Positions 25,065-33,867 of a DNA stretch of 64,000 nucleotides are shown here, one piece after another. The translations under genes and the position numbers were made by a program. Below the pieces are notes generated by a model. It did not search any database. It was not told the origin of the DNA and was given only the letters and a program-made list of their open reading frames with translations. The stretch spans positions 29,102-93,101 of the forward strand of contig ONYS01000021.1 of assembly GCA_900322095.1 (NCBI GenBank). The letters are read 5' to 3'. Position 1 is the stretch's first letter, and each line of letters begins with the position of its first letter. This stretch comes from an uncultured Prevotella sp. (lineage in GTDB: Bacteria; Bacteroidota; Bacteroidia; Bacteroidales; Bacteroidaceae).

Positions 25065-26960
25065 ATGCAAACCCTCGAACTCTTGGCACCCGCCAAAAAT
25101 CTGGAATGTGGAATCGCTGCCGTCGACCATGGTGCCGACGCGGTCTATATTGGTCCCGACCACCACGGAGCCCGTGCCGCCGCAGGCAATAGCATCGACG
25201 ACATCCGCAGTCTGTGCCAGTATGCCCACCGGTTCGCCGTGAAAGTGCATGCCACCGTCAACACTATCGTCTACGACAACGAGATGGACGACACCCTGCG
25301 GCTGGTCAGCGAGCTGGCCGATGCGGGCGTCGACGCATTGCTCATTCAGGACATGGGACTGCTGGCGCGCCTCACCGATGGCTCTCCGCTGGCCCAGAAG
25401 CTCCGGCAGTTGGGCATGTCGCTCCACGCCTCCACGCAGTGCGACACGCGCACGGCCGAGAAGGTGAGTTGGCTCCATCGGCAGGGATTCAACCGGGTGG
25501 TGCTGGCCCGCGAGCTTTCGGCCGAAGAGATAGCCGCCATCCATCAGGCCGAGCCCGACGTGGAGCTTGAGGCCTTTGTCCACGGAGCGCTCTGCGTCAG
25601 CTATTCGGGCGTCTGCTATGCCTCGCAGTATTGCTTCCAGCGCTCGGCCAATCGCGGCGCCTGCGCCCAGTTCTGCCGCATGACGTTCGACCTCATCGAT
25701 GCCGACAACCGCGTGGTGGAGCACGACCGCCATCTGCTCTCGCTCAAGGATATGTGCCAGATCGACAATCTCGAGTCGCTTGCCCAGTCGGGCGTCTGCG
25801 CCTTCAAGATTGAGGGCCGGCTGAAGGATGCCGACTATGTGAAGAATGTTGTCTCGGCCTACTCGCGCCGACTGGACGAACTGGTCAGCCGTCATCCCGA
25901 GACCTACCGCCGCGCCTCTGCAGGACGGGTAGAATACCATTTCACTCCCGACTTGAAAAAGACCTTCAACCGGGGATATACTACTTATTTCTTACGTGGC
26001 CGTCAGCCCGACATCGCCAGTTTCGACACACCAAAGGCACTGGGCGAGTACGTTGGTCACGTGAAAGAGGTGCGCCGCGACTCCTTCAATGTGGCCGGTA
26101 CGGCAGCCTTCAGCAATGGCGACGGACTCTGCTTCATCACCAACGACCATCGGCTGGAGGGATTCCGGGTAAACCGCGCCGTGGGCAACAGACTCTATCC
26201 CTACAAGATGCCGGGCAACCTGCGGCCAGGACTTGCCCTGTATCGCAACAACGACGTGGCCTTTGAAAAGATTCTGCAGGGCAAGACGGCAGAGCGCCAT
26301 GTTCCCGTAGGCCTCACCTTCGGACTCACTCCCGATGGATTCATCCTGAAGATGAGTTGCCGCCAGGCTGCTTTCCCATGCCAGGCCGAGGCTGCTGTGG
26401 CTTTCGACCATCAGCAGGCCAAGCGTCCGCAGGGAGAGAACATCCGCCGACAGCTGACCAAACTGGGCGACACGCCCTACGTCTGCGACGACTTTCAGGT
26501 GGAAGAGGGAGCTGACCAGTGGTTTGTTCCCAACAGTCTGCTCTCAGAGCTTCGCCGTTCCTGCGTGGAGAACTTCTCGCGCCAGTGGGATGAAGCCCTT
26601 CTCGCGTCGCGTCCCGAGTCTCCCGCCCGTGAGCAGAGCCCTGCTGCCGTCTGGCAACCCGAATATTCGGCCTTCCCCTATCTTTATAATATCGCCAACC
26701 AGGAGGCAAGGGCGTTCTATCAGTCGGAAGGACTGGCCCATCCGGCCGAAGCTTTCGAGCTCGACCGCCAGGCCGCCAGCGCCCGTCCGCTGGTGATGCA
26801 GTGCCGTCATTGCCTGCGCTACTCTTTGGGATATTGCGTCAAGCGTGGCGGACAGCGCCCCACTTGGCATGAGCCCCTCACGCTGCGGCTGGGCGACGGT
26901 CGCCGTTTCCGCTTGGAGTTTAATTGCAACGAATGTCAGATGAACATCTATGCAGAATAA
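25065..26960 (+). CDS. U32-family peptidase / rRNA or tRNA hydroxylation-type protein
   Basis: 631 residues. Starts MQTLELLAPAKNLECGIAAVDHGADAVYIG, the standard N-terminus. The family signature EAFVHGALCVSYSGVC begins at Glu169, followed by the Cys cluster CYASQYCFQRSANRGACAQ. Strong middle region with LLSLKDMCQID and EGRLKDADYVKNVVSAYSRRLD. The C-terminal end adds a Cys-rich element, QCRHCLRYSLGYC and NCNECQMN, typical of the long YhbU/RlhA-type members. Named peptidase, but several members of this family act in RNA hydroxylation with an iron-sulfur cluster and prephenate; the true substrate here is unknown. It overlaps the next gene by 11 bases. Confidence 0.93.
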   Translation: MQTLELLAPAKNLECGIAAVDHGADAVYIGPDHHGARAAAGNSIDDIRSLCQYAHRFAVKVHATVNTIVYDNEMDDTLRLVSELADAGVDALLIQDMGLLARLTDGSPLAQKLRQLGMSLHASTQCDTRTAEKVSWLHRQGFNRVVLARELSAEEIAAIHQAEPDVELEAFVHGALCVSYSGVCYASQYCFQRSANRGACAQFCRMTFDLIDADNRVVEHDRHLLSLKDMCQIDNLESLAQSGVCAFKIEGRLKDADYVKNVVSAYSRRLDELVSRHPETYRRASAGRVEYHFTPDLKKTFNRGYTTYFLRGRQPDIASFDTPKALGEYVGHVKEVRRDSFNVAGTAAFSNGDGLCFITNDHRLEGFRVNRAVGNRLYPYKMPGNLRPGLALYRNNDVAFEKILQGKTAERHVPVGLTFGLTPDGFILKMSCRQAAFPCQAEAAVAFDHQQAKRPQGENIRRQLTKLGDTPYVCDDFQVEEGADQWFVPNSLLSELRRSCVENFSRQWDEALLASRPESPAREQSPAAVWQPEYSAFPYLYNIANQEARAFYQSEGLAHPAEAFELDRQAASARPLVMQCRHCLRYSLGYCVKRGGQRPTWHEPLTLRLGDGRRFRLEFNCNECQMNIYAE

Positions 26961-27954
26961 GATCATCCATATCCTACTCCTGTTTGTAGCTTCGATAACG
27001 TTGGCAGGCTGCTATTCGCACAAGCCTCGCATGTCGGGCGCGCTTCCCCAGCGCGCCAACTACACTCAGCGCCAAATGGATTCCATATCCTTCGCCTCCA
27101 CCCATCACTACACCAATGGCTACAACTTCGTGGTGAAGAGCGACTCCATCATGCTCATCCGTCAGCAGCCGGAAGAATATATCTCTCATCTGCCTATCGA
27201 CTCTTTTGCCATCCACAAGCACCAGCACGTAGTGGTGGCCGACATCCGTAAGCTTCCCAACGACCCGACAGACTCCATCTGGGTGCAGCTCGCCACGGCC
27301 GACTACCGCTTTGGATGGGTGCATGAGTCGAGAATGATCAAGAAGGTGGTGCCCGACGACCCCATCTCCCAGTTCATCTCCACCTTCTCCGACGTCCATC
27401 TGCTCATCTTCCTTATCATCATCGTGGTCATCTCGCTGTTCTATCTTGTTCGGAAGATCTATTCGCAGAACGCCCATTTTGTTCATTTCAACGACATCCG
27501 CTCGTTCTATCCCACGTTCCTCTGTCTGCTCGTAGCATTCAGTGCTGCCCTCTATGCCCTCATCCAGATGTACGTACCCGATTTGTGGCAGCAGTTCTAT
27601 TATCATCCCACACTGAATCCCTTCTCCCAACCGCCCATCATGGAGGTGTTTCTCATCTCTGTCTGGCTGATGCTGATTGTTGGACTGGCCGCTGTCGACG
27701 ATGCCCGCCACCAGCTTCCAGCAGGAGAGGCTGTGCTCTATAGTGCCGGATTGGCGGCCGTGTGTGCCTTCGACTACATTGTCTTCTCGCTCACCACATT
27801 ATATTATATAGGTATTCCTCTGTTCTTCGTCTATCTGTGGTTTGCCCTCCGCCAATACTATCGCCACAGCCGCTACGTCTATATCTGTGGCAATTGCGGT
27901 GCTCTGCTCCGTCGTAAGGGCCGCTGCCCTCATTGCGGCATGATGAATGAATAG
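26950..27954 (+). CDS. membrane lipoprotein with periplasmic SH3-like region and C-terminal zinc ribbon
   Basis: 334 residues. Signal and lipobox LAGC (Cys21). Residues about 22-135 are extracytoplasmic and look SH3-like (DSIWVQLATADYRFGWVHESR). Then five or so transmembrane segments (about 155-175, 190-212, 232-256, 267-284, 289-305), and a cytoplasmic zinc ribbon at the end (YICGNCGALLRRKGRCPHCG, two CxxC pairs). A lipid anchor followed by multiple helices is unusual; the lipobox may act only as a cleaved signal peptide. No family recognised. It starts 11 bases inside the U32 gene, so expression is coupled. Confidence 0.78.
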   Translation: MQNKIIHILLLFVASITLAGCYSHKPRMSGALPQRANYTQRQMDSISFASTHHYTNGYNFVVKSDSIMLIRQQPEEYISHLPIDSFAIHKHQHVVVADIRKLPNDPTDSIWVQLATADYRFGWVHESRMIKKVVPDDPISQFISTFSDVHLLIFLIIIVVISLFYLVRKIYSQNAHFVHFNDIRSFYPTFLCLLVAFSAALYALIQMYVPDLWQQFYYHPTLNPFSQPPIMEVFLISVWLMLIVGLAAVDDARHQLPAGEAVLYSAGLAAVCAFDYIVFSLTTLYYIGIPLFFVYLWFALRQYYRHSRYVYICGNCGALLRRKGRCPHCGMMNE

Positions 27955-28051
27955 GAAGAATCTGCCTTCTGCGTTTAGTTTATAGGGAGTCGGCTGTTGC
28001 ACGATAAGCTGAACACTTTCGTTTTTCTTGCATTTTCCTCATTTATTAGGA

Positions 28052-28082
28052 TTGCCGGATTTGTAATGAATCCTTAAATTTG
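28052..28082 (+). promoter_or_regulatory. promoter for the TonB-dependent receptor
   Basis: TTGC at 28052-28055 and TAAATTTG at 28075-28082, 19 bases apart. The expected start site (about 28089) almost touches the first ATG (28092), so the transcript has a leader of zero to a few bases, or translation begins at the ATG at 28101. Confidence 0.6.
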
Positions 28083-28091
28083 CAACAGATT

Positions 28092-30542
28092 ATGAGAAAA
28101 ATGCAGCAAGAACACAAAACACACTGGGGACAGCCCCTACGTTTAATCGCTATGGCCTTGTTGGCAGGCAGCCAACTCCCCGCTATGGCCGATGTCAGCG
28201 TCGACAACCCGTCGCTGTCCGATTCATCAAGAGTATACGATTTGGATGCCGTCTATGTGGTGGCCCAGCCCAAGGAGCAACTTCTGCTGCGTCGACAATC
28301 GCTCAGCAGTTCGATGTTCTCCGGAAACGAGATGGCCGGCTACCATGTAGACGACCTCCGCAGTCTCTCATCTTATACACCCAACTTCACGATGCCCTAT
28401 TACGGATCGCGTTATACTTCGTCCATCTACTCTCGTGGCATCGGTTCGCGCATCAACGCGCCAGCCGTAGGCATCTATGTAGACGGAATCCCTTTGATGA
28501 GCAAGAGCGCCTTCAACACGCATTTCTATGATGTGGAGCGCGTTGACGTGCTGCGCGGCCCCCAGGGCACCCTCTACGGAATGAACACCGAAGGCGGACT
28601 TGTCAGAGTCTATACCCGCAATCCCCTCCGCTATCAGGGAACAGACATCCAGGCTGGAGGCGGTTCGCATGGCTACCAGAACTATCAGATTTCCAATTAT
28701 AGCCGACTGGGCAACAAAGTAGGATTGATGGCAGGCGGCTTCTACAACAGCCAGAACGGCTTCTTCCGCAATGTCACCCTGGGCACTCGTGCCGACAAAA
28801 TCAAGGAAGCGGGAGGCCGCATGAAGCTGGTCTGGGCTCCGTCTGACCGTTGGAACATCTCGCTCCTTGGCGACTACCAGTACACTTGGCAGAACGGTTT
28901 CCCCTACGGCCAGCTTGATATGGAATCGGGACGCGCTGCCTCACCAGCTTCCAACCATCAGGGCTTCTACCGCCGCAATATCGTCAATACAGGTCTGAAC
29001 ATTGGTTTCCGTGGCAACTGGTTCGACTTCTATTCCGTATCCTCCTATCAATACTTGAAGGACTACATGCGGATGGACATCGACTATATGCCAGCCGACT
29101 ATATGTATATGGAGGAGCGCCAGTTCCAGAACGCCTTCACCCAGGAGCTTTCACTAAAGAGCAACCGCCCCAGCTTCTGGCATTGGACACTCGGCGGCTT
29201 TTTCTCCGCACAGTGGCTGAAGACCAATGCGCCGGTGTATATGGAGGAAGAGATGGACAAGTTCCTCGGCGGCAACATCCAGACAGCCATGTACAACGCA
29301 ATGGTCAACGCCATGGCCCAGCAGATGATGCAGCGCGGACTCACGCAGGAGCAGGCCATGGCTGCGGCTCAGGCTGCTATTGAGAAAGCTGGTGGCGTAG
29401 AGGTCAACTCCGACTTGCAGACCATTCCCGGCCTGTTCCGCACACCTGTATACAATCTCGGCTTCTACCACGAGTCAGCCTTCGACATCACGGACCGACT
29501 AACGGCTACACTCGGACTCCGATATGACTACAGCCACGTATCGCTCGACTACGCTACATCGGCAAAGATGGTGACCCAGGTGAGCGTCATGGGGCGTGCG
29601 GCAACACAGAATCTCTCTGTAGCCCTCGCCGACAAGCGCCATAACGACTACAATCAGCTGCTGCCCAAGTTCAGCCTCAACTACCGCTTCGACCGTGCAG
29701 GCAGCAACGTCTATGCCACGGTGAGCAAAGGCTATCGGGCCGGAGGCTACAACATTCAGATGTTCTCCGACATTCTGTCCACCATGCTGCAGCAGAACAG
29801 CTCACAGCGCGGCGACTACGAGATTCCCATCGACGCCGCCCAGCTCGACAATATCGCCAAAACCGTGAGCTATAAGCCGGAGACGAGTTGGAACTATGAG
29901 GCAGGAATGCATCTCAATCTCTTCGACAACAGCGTCCACTTCGACCTGACGGCCTTCTATATGCAGGTGCGCAATCAGCAAGTTTCGCAAATGGCAGGCA
30001 ACTATGGCTTCGGCCGCATGATGACCAACGCCGCCAAGAGCTACAGTTGCGGTGTGGAAGCTACGCTCCGCGGCAATGCCTTCGACAACCATTTGAGCTA
30101 TATGATGAGCTACGGTCTCACGCATGCCGCCTTCAAGGAATATACCGACAGCGTGCGCGTGGGCCGAAATATGACGGAGATTGATTATAAAGACAATCGC
30201 GTTCCCTTCATCCCACAGCATACCTTGGCTGCTTCGGCCGACTATCGCTTCGATTTCGGTGGAAACTGCTTGAGAAGTCTCACGCTGGGAGCCAACTTCA
30301 ACGGTCAAGGCAAGACCTACTGGGATGAGGCCAACACTGTATACCAGAAGTTCTACGGAGTGCTGGGCGCCCACCTTGCAGCAGATTTCGGAAGAGTAAG
30401 AATCAATGTCTGGGGACAGAACCTGACGCAGACCCACTACAACACGTTTGCCATCGAAAGCGCTGCCACAGGCAAGAGCTTCTGGTTCGCCCAGCGTGGC
30501 AATCCCTTCAGAATGGGCGTGGATGTAAGTCTGCATCTATAA
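28092..30542 (+). CDS. TonB-dependent outer-membrane receptor
   Basis: 816 residues from the ATG at 28092. Signal peptide to about residue 33 (MALLAGSQLPAMA), then a TonB-box region, a plug domain with VYVVAQPKEQLLLRRQS, the TonB-receptor hallmark SRGIGSRINAPAVGIYVDGIPLM and RVDVLRGPQGTLYGMNTEGG at about 110-170, and a 22-strand beta-barrel ending with aromatic RMGVDVSLHL. It has no carboxypeptidase-type N-terminal domain and no SusD partner, so it is more like a siderophore, metal or vitamin receptor than a polysaccharide one. A terminator follows. Substrate unknown. Confidence 0.92.
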   Translation: MRKMQQEHKTHWGQPLRLIAMALLAGSQLPAMADVSVDNPSLSDSSRVYDLDAVYVVAQPKEQLLLRRQSLSSSMFSGNEMAGYHVDDLRSLSSYTPNFTMPYYGSRYTSSIYSRGIGSRINAPAVGIYVDGIPLMSKSAFNTHFYDVERVDVLRGPQGTLYGMNTEGGLVRVYTRNPLRYQGTDIQAGGGSHGYQNYQISNYSRLGNKVGLMAGGFYNSQNGFFRNVTLGTRADKIKEAGGRMKLVWAPSDRWNISLLGDYQYTWQNGFPYGQLDMESGRAASPASNHQGFYRRNIVNTGLNIGFRGNWFDFYSVSSYQYLKDYMRMDIDYMPADYMYMEERQFQNAFTQELSLKSNRPSFWHWTLGGFFSAQWLKTNAPVYMEEEMDKFLGGNIQTAMYNAMVNAMAQQMMQRGLTQEQAMAAAQAAIEKAGGVEVNSDLQTIPGLFRTPVYNLGFYHESAFDITDRLTATLGLRYDYSHVSLDYATSAKMVTQVSVMGRAATQNLSVALADKRHNDYNQLLPKFSLNYRFDRAGSNVYATVSKGYRAGGYNIQMFSDILSTMLQQNSSQRGDYEIPIDAAQLDNIAKTVSYKPETSWNYEAGMHLNLFDNSVHFDLTAFYMQVRNQQVSQMAGNYGFGRMMTNAAKSYSCGVEATLRGNAFDNHLSYMMSYGLTHAAFKEYTDSVRVGRNMTEIDYKDNRVPFIPQHTLAASADYRFDFGGNCLRSLTLGANFNGQGKTYWDEANTVYQKFYGVLGAHLAADFGRVRINVWGQNLTQTHYNTFAIESAATGKSFWFAQRGNPFRMGVDVSLHL

Positions 30543-30587
30543 CAGAGTAAATTAAACCACAAGAGACTTGATAATTGATGAACCAAT

Positions 30588-30626
30588 AGCCCTTGGACAG
30601 CGAGTTCTGTCCAAGGGCTTATTTTA
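30588..30626 (+). terminator. rho-independent terminator of the TonB receptor gene
   Basis: AGCCCTTGGACAG pairs with CTGTCCAAGGGCT over CGAGTT, followed by TATTTTAT. Confidence 0.88.
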
Positions 30627-30973
30627 TGTGGATGTACAAGTGGATTATCACTAATAGAAAGATGGGAAAAATGAACACGAATAAAGATGAAATCGTAGTC
30701 TGAAAACGGGAAGATCGTCATTGGAGAACGCAGAAAACCGATTGAAAGAACCGCATGGACATGAGCGCAAATCACAAGATCGACAGGCGAGATTCGCTAT
30801 ATCCACAGAATAGCAAAGACTTAGTCTTCCCTTTCATACGCTAAAAGACAACATGAAATGTGAACCGTTATCTGCGACTATGTCTTCATGGAGTTGGTAT
30901 TATGAGCAGTCTTATACGGCCAATAGCCACAGGCAAATTCTCTATAAGCCTTATGCAAAAGGGGTTGCAGGAA
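30627..30973 (+). other. gene-free stretch between converging units
   Basis: About 350 bases between the TonB receptor terminator and the terminator of the minus-strand WG-repeat gene. I see no promoter, repeat or coding sequence; codon structure is absent in all frames. Confidence 0.6.
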
Positions 30974-31026
30974 GACAAAAAAAACGATTCTGACTTCACC
31001 CTGCACAGAAGAAATCAGAATCGTTC
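30974..31026 (-). terminator. terminator of the minus-strand WG-repeat gene
   Basis: On the minus strand AACGATTCTGA pairs with TCAGAATCGTT across a 21-base loop and is followed by TTTTTTTGTC. Confidence 0.8.
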
Positions 31027-31033
31027 ACGTTTT

Positions 31034-31690
31034 TTATGCATCCAACAGGACAATCTTGCCGTCCTTGGTGGCTTCAAAATATGGTGGCTCATCACGGAGC
31101 GAGATGTCGTCGTAGATGAAAGGAGCCTCAACGGTGTCTTTCCCATCGGGAAGAATAAGTCCCATCTTGCCATCGCGCTGGGCAATGACAGGCATCGTGC
31201 GCAAGTCGTCTACGTAGACATAGCACGTGCGAAGGAAGTCGTAGAGAGGATGCACAAGTACACGGCCCTTGTGGTCACGGATTCCAAACTTGCCATTCTC
31301 CTCAAACACCTCATGAAACTGGATGTACTTCTTATAGATCCGTTTCATATAGCTCTCAAACTTCTGCTCATTGTGGAGCATACTGTCAAGATAGTCAAAC
31401 GAGTCGCAATAATTGGCCATTGCCCTCGCCACAATCATTCTGAAGTCCAAGCCGCTCACTACCTTGCGGTTGAGGTCAATATATCTGGCTATTGCCTCTT
31501 CGCGCTCAGGAATGGTGAGCGTTTTCAGTTGCTCTTCAAAGCGGTACATCATGTTGACAGACCCGCGCATAGCCTTGATGTAGCGGTGAATCTGCCGTCC
31601 CATCTCCATGCATACGAACTTGTCCATTTCAGACAATTCTATGGGGTCTATGTATTTGTCAATCGTAAGTTGCTGGTCCTTATCTTGCAT
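31034..31690 (-). CDS. WG-repeat-like protein, cytoplasmic
   Basis: 218 residues. The first 140 residues are helical (ELSEMDKFVCMEMGRQIHRYIKA, many charged residues). The last 70 form two WG-type beta repeats: KFGIRDHKGRVLVHPLYDFLR and KMGLILPDGKDTVEAPFIYDD. WG repeats build small beta-structures and occur in many Bacteroidetes proteins of unknown function. It is divergent from the GH25 gene (139 bases apart), with its own promoter (31707-31735). No signal peptide, so probably cytoplasmic. Function not known. Confidence 0.8.
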   Translation of the reverse strand: MQDKDQQLTIDKYIDPIELSEMDKFVCMEMGRQIHRYIKAMRGSVNMMYRFEEQLKTLTIPEREEAIARYIDLNRKVVSGLDFRMIVARAMANYCDSFDYLDSMLHNEQKFESYMKRIYKKYIQFHEVFEENGKFGIRDHKGRVLVHPLYDFLRTCYVYVDDLRTMPVIAQRDGKMGLILPDGKDTVEAPFIYDDISLRDEPPYFEATKDGKIVLLDA

Positions 31691-31706
31691 AGCTTAGGTT
31701 TTTTGA

Positions 31707-31735
31707 CAAAGGTAATGAAAAAAAATTAAACGAAA
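31707..31735 (-). promoter_or_regulatory. promoter of the WG-repeat gene
   Basis: Minus-strand TACCTTTG at 31707-31714; a TTTCG at 31731-31735 lies where -33 would be (short spacing of 16). Start site about 31700, ten bases before the ATG. Confidence 0.5.
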
Positions 31736-31752
31736 AAAAGAAAGAAAGATTT

Positions 31753-31783
31753 TTTGTTATCATATCTAAAAAGATTATTTTTG
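31753..31783 (+). promoter_or_regulatory. promoter of the GH25 gene
   Basis: TTTG at 31753-31756 and TATTTTTG at 31776-31783, 19 bases apart, followed by CAG. Clean consensus promoter with a leader of about 40 bases. Confidence 0.75.
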
Positions 31784-31828
31784 CAGTCGATTTAAGAAGA
31801 TTGTATCTAAAGATAGAGTTACAGCAAA

Positions 31829-33634
31829 ATGAAGGCACGATTCATCAACAACACTCACCATTCTTTCAACCGCCGTACAGCGCTATTCGCCACGACCATC
31901 ATCATCATTATACTCGTTCTCGCGGCATGGTTGCTCCACAACATGGGCCAACGTGCACAAAAGAGCGCCGACACTCTTGTACGCCTCGAAGTGAGACAGT
32001 ACTATACCGTTAGCTTCAACGATAAGCCCGCATTCTACTTCACTGGCTTCAACACTGACTCTACCATGCGCGGTATCTCGGCCACAAAAGATTCCATCCG
32101 CGTCATTCCGCAGTATCAGCAAGGACGTTTCTACAACGCCATCTCTGTTCTTCCCTCTTGTTTGGGCAGAATCCGGACGAGCATGCCTGCCGTAAAGACC
32201 AATCCCAACAACATAAAATGGAAAGGCAACGCACGCCTGCTCGCCAACAAGCAACAGACAGCCATGGACTCTATTCTGCGCGTTGCCAATCATGAGCTCG
32301 ACGAACTGGGATACTACATGCGCGTACACAGCGTCATCGACGAAGGCTATCACATTGTGGCCAACTACAAGAACCGACTGGACTCCACCACTCACCGGCT
32401 CACCGCTATACAAGCACTACTGGAGAAGAACAAGAATTCACGCATCAGCATATCTCTCGTGAACGAATACACCGCTATCTATATCACCGACAGCGGCAAA
32501 ACCAAGCGTGAGGCTTGCGAACTTGAGAGGATGGATGGGAAGGATGTTTATCTGCGTCTGCTCTCACACAAGACACCTTCCACAGCCCGACTGTTCCTCT
32601 GGCCTTGGGAAAAGCCCCGCAATGCCAAGCCTTGGCACGTTAAGAACGGCTACTGTGAGGCCACAGACTCGCTGGGCCGATATATTTATGGCATCTTTGA
32701 CTCCGACACGCTGCGCAGCGCCATCCGCTTCGACTCAGCCGGAGTGTACGTAGGAGAAGTCAACCGCTATGGCATCGCCAACGGTCATGGCCTATACAGA
32801 GGCTACGACGGCAGCTACTACGAAGGCAACTGGACCAATGACGAGCGCGAGAACTGGGGATTTGCCCTCAATCCTCACAAGCCCATGCGAGCCGGAGAGT
32901 GGCAGCACGATGTATATAAAGGTGAAGTTCTGACCTATACTTCCAACCGCATCTACGGCATCGACATCTCTAAATATCAGCATGAGAAAGGCAAGAATCG
33001 CTATAGCATCGACTGGAGCAACCTGCGCATCACGCATCTCGGCTCAAGAAGCCAGAAGCGCATCAAGGGCTCGGTAGACTATCCCGTGCGCTTCGTGTTC
33101 ATCAAATCCACCGAGGGAGCCACGCTGCGCAATGCCTACTTCCATGCCGACTATGTCGGCGCTCGCAGCCATGGACTCCACGTCGGCGCCTATCACTTTT
33201 TCTCGCTTCGAAGCCGCGGTTCCGACCAGGCACGTTTCTTCCTCCGGAACAGCAGTTTCAAGAAAGGCGATTTGCCACCAGTGCTCGACGTAGAGCCCAC
33301 CAAGAAGCAGATAGAAGCCTGCGGTGGCGTCAACGTTATGTGGACCAATATCAAGGCATGGCTCAGAACCGTGGAACAGCAAACGGGAACCCGTCCCATA
33401 CTCTACGTGAGTCAGATATTCGTCAACCGATATCTTCCCCTAGCACCCGACGTGAAGAAGAACTATCCCGTATGGATAGCCCGATATGGACAATACAAAC
33501 CTGATATTCGTCTGGCCATCTGGCAACTCTGCGAAGACGGAAAGGTCAGGGGCATCCACGGACTGGTGGACATCAATGTGTTCAACGGCTACAACGACGA
33601 ATTCAGTCAGTTTCTGAAGACTGGAATACAATAA
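31829..33634 (+). CDS. membrane-anchored GH25 (lysozyme-like) muramidase with MORN-like repeats
   Basis: 601 residues. A single transmembrane helix (about 22-40, ATTIIIIILVLAAWLL) anchors the protein. Residues about 45-300 are not recognised. At 305-345 short MORN-like repeats are visible (GHGLYRGYDGSYYEGNWTN). The C-terminus (from about 375) is a glycosyl hydrolase family 25 domain: GIDISKYQ with Asp379, FIKSTEGATLRN, and DVEP with Asp487 and Glu489. GH25 enzymes cut the beta-1,4 bond between MurNAc and GlcNAc. Here it would act on the cell's own wall from the inner membrane or outside it. The MORN region is unusual in this setting. Confidence 0.88.
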   Translation: MKARFINNTHHSFNRRTALFATTIIIIILVLAAWLLHNMGQRAQKSADTLVRLEVRQYYTVSFNDKPAFYFTGFNTDSTMRGISATKDSIRVIPQYQQGRFYNAISVLPSCLGRIRTSMPAVKTNPNNIKWKGNARLLANKQQTAMDSILRVANHELDELGYYMRVHSVIDEGYHIVANYKNRLDSTTHRLTAIQALLEKNKNSRISISLVNEYTAIYITDSGKTKREACELERMDGKDVYLRLLSHKTPSTARLFLWPWEKPRNAKPWHVKNGYCEATDSLGRYIYGIFDSDTLRSAIRFDSAGVYVGEVNRYGIANGHGLYRGYDGSYYEGNWTNDERENWGFALNPHKPMRAGEWQHDVYKGEVLTYTSNRIYGIDISKYQHEKGKNRYSIDWSNLRITHLGSRSQKRIKGSVDYPVRFVFIKSTEGATLRNAYFHADYVGARSHGLHVGAYHFFSLRSRGSDQARFFLRNSSFKKGDLPPVLDVEPTKKQIEACGGVNVMWTNIKAWLRTVEQQTGTRPILYVSQIFVNRYLPLAPDVKKNYPVWIARYGQYKPDIRLAIWQLCEDGKVRGIHGLVDINVFNGYNDEFSQFLKTGIQ

Positions 33635-33681
33635 GCAGCCTCGTTTCAGAGACCAGATTCTGATGAAGGAAGATACAAGAA

Positions 33682-33735
33682 AAGGCCATCTTTCTGCTTG
33701 CCCTATAATTGCGGGCGCAGGAAGATGGCTTTTTC
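33682..33735 (+). terminator. rho-independent terminator of the GH25 gene
   Basis: GCCATCTT, then CTGC and GCCC, pair with GGGC, GCAG and AAGATGGC in one interrupted stem, with a TATAATT-type loop, followed by TTTTT. Confidence 0.75.
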
Positions 33736-33816
33736 ATGTCATTCGGGATTACACTCTCCCACCCTTTCAGAACACAATCCCGCTTCTGTTAATTGAAACT
33801 AAATACTGACGAGCCC

Positions 33817-33848
33817 TTTGCTATAACCATTAGAAATGTGTATCTTTG
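33817..33848 (+). promoter_or_regulatory. promoter of the MBL hydrolase gene
   Basis: TTTG at 33817-33820 and TATCTTTG at 33841-33848, 20 bases apart: a textbook Bacteroidetes promoter. It also rules out the in-frame start at 33793 and supports the ATG at 33868. Confidence 0.82.
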
Positions 33849-33867
33849 TATAAAGATTTTTGTCATT

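Noticed and set aside
24303-25940. 545-codon open frame opposite metA and the U32 gene
   Set aside because: It spans two real genes and their gap; no family motif.
30860-31729. 289-codon plus-strand frame
   Set aside because: Opposite the WG-repeat gene, which has repeats and its own promoter and terminator.
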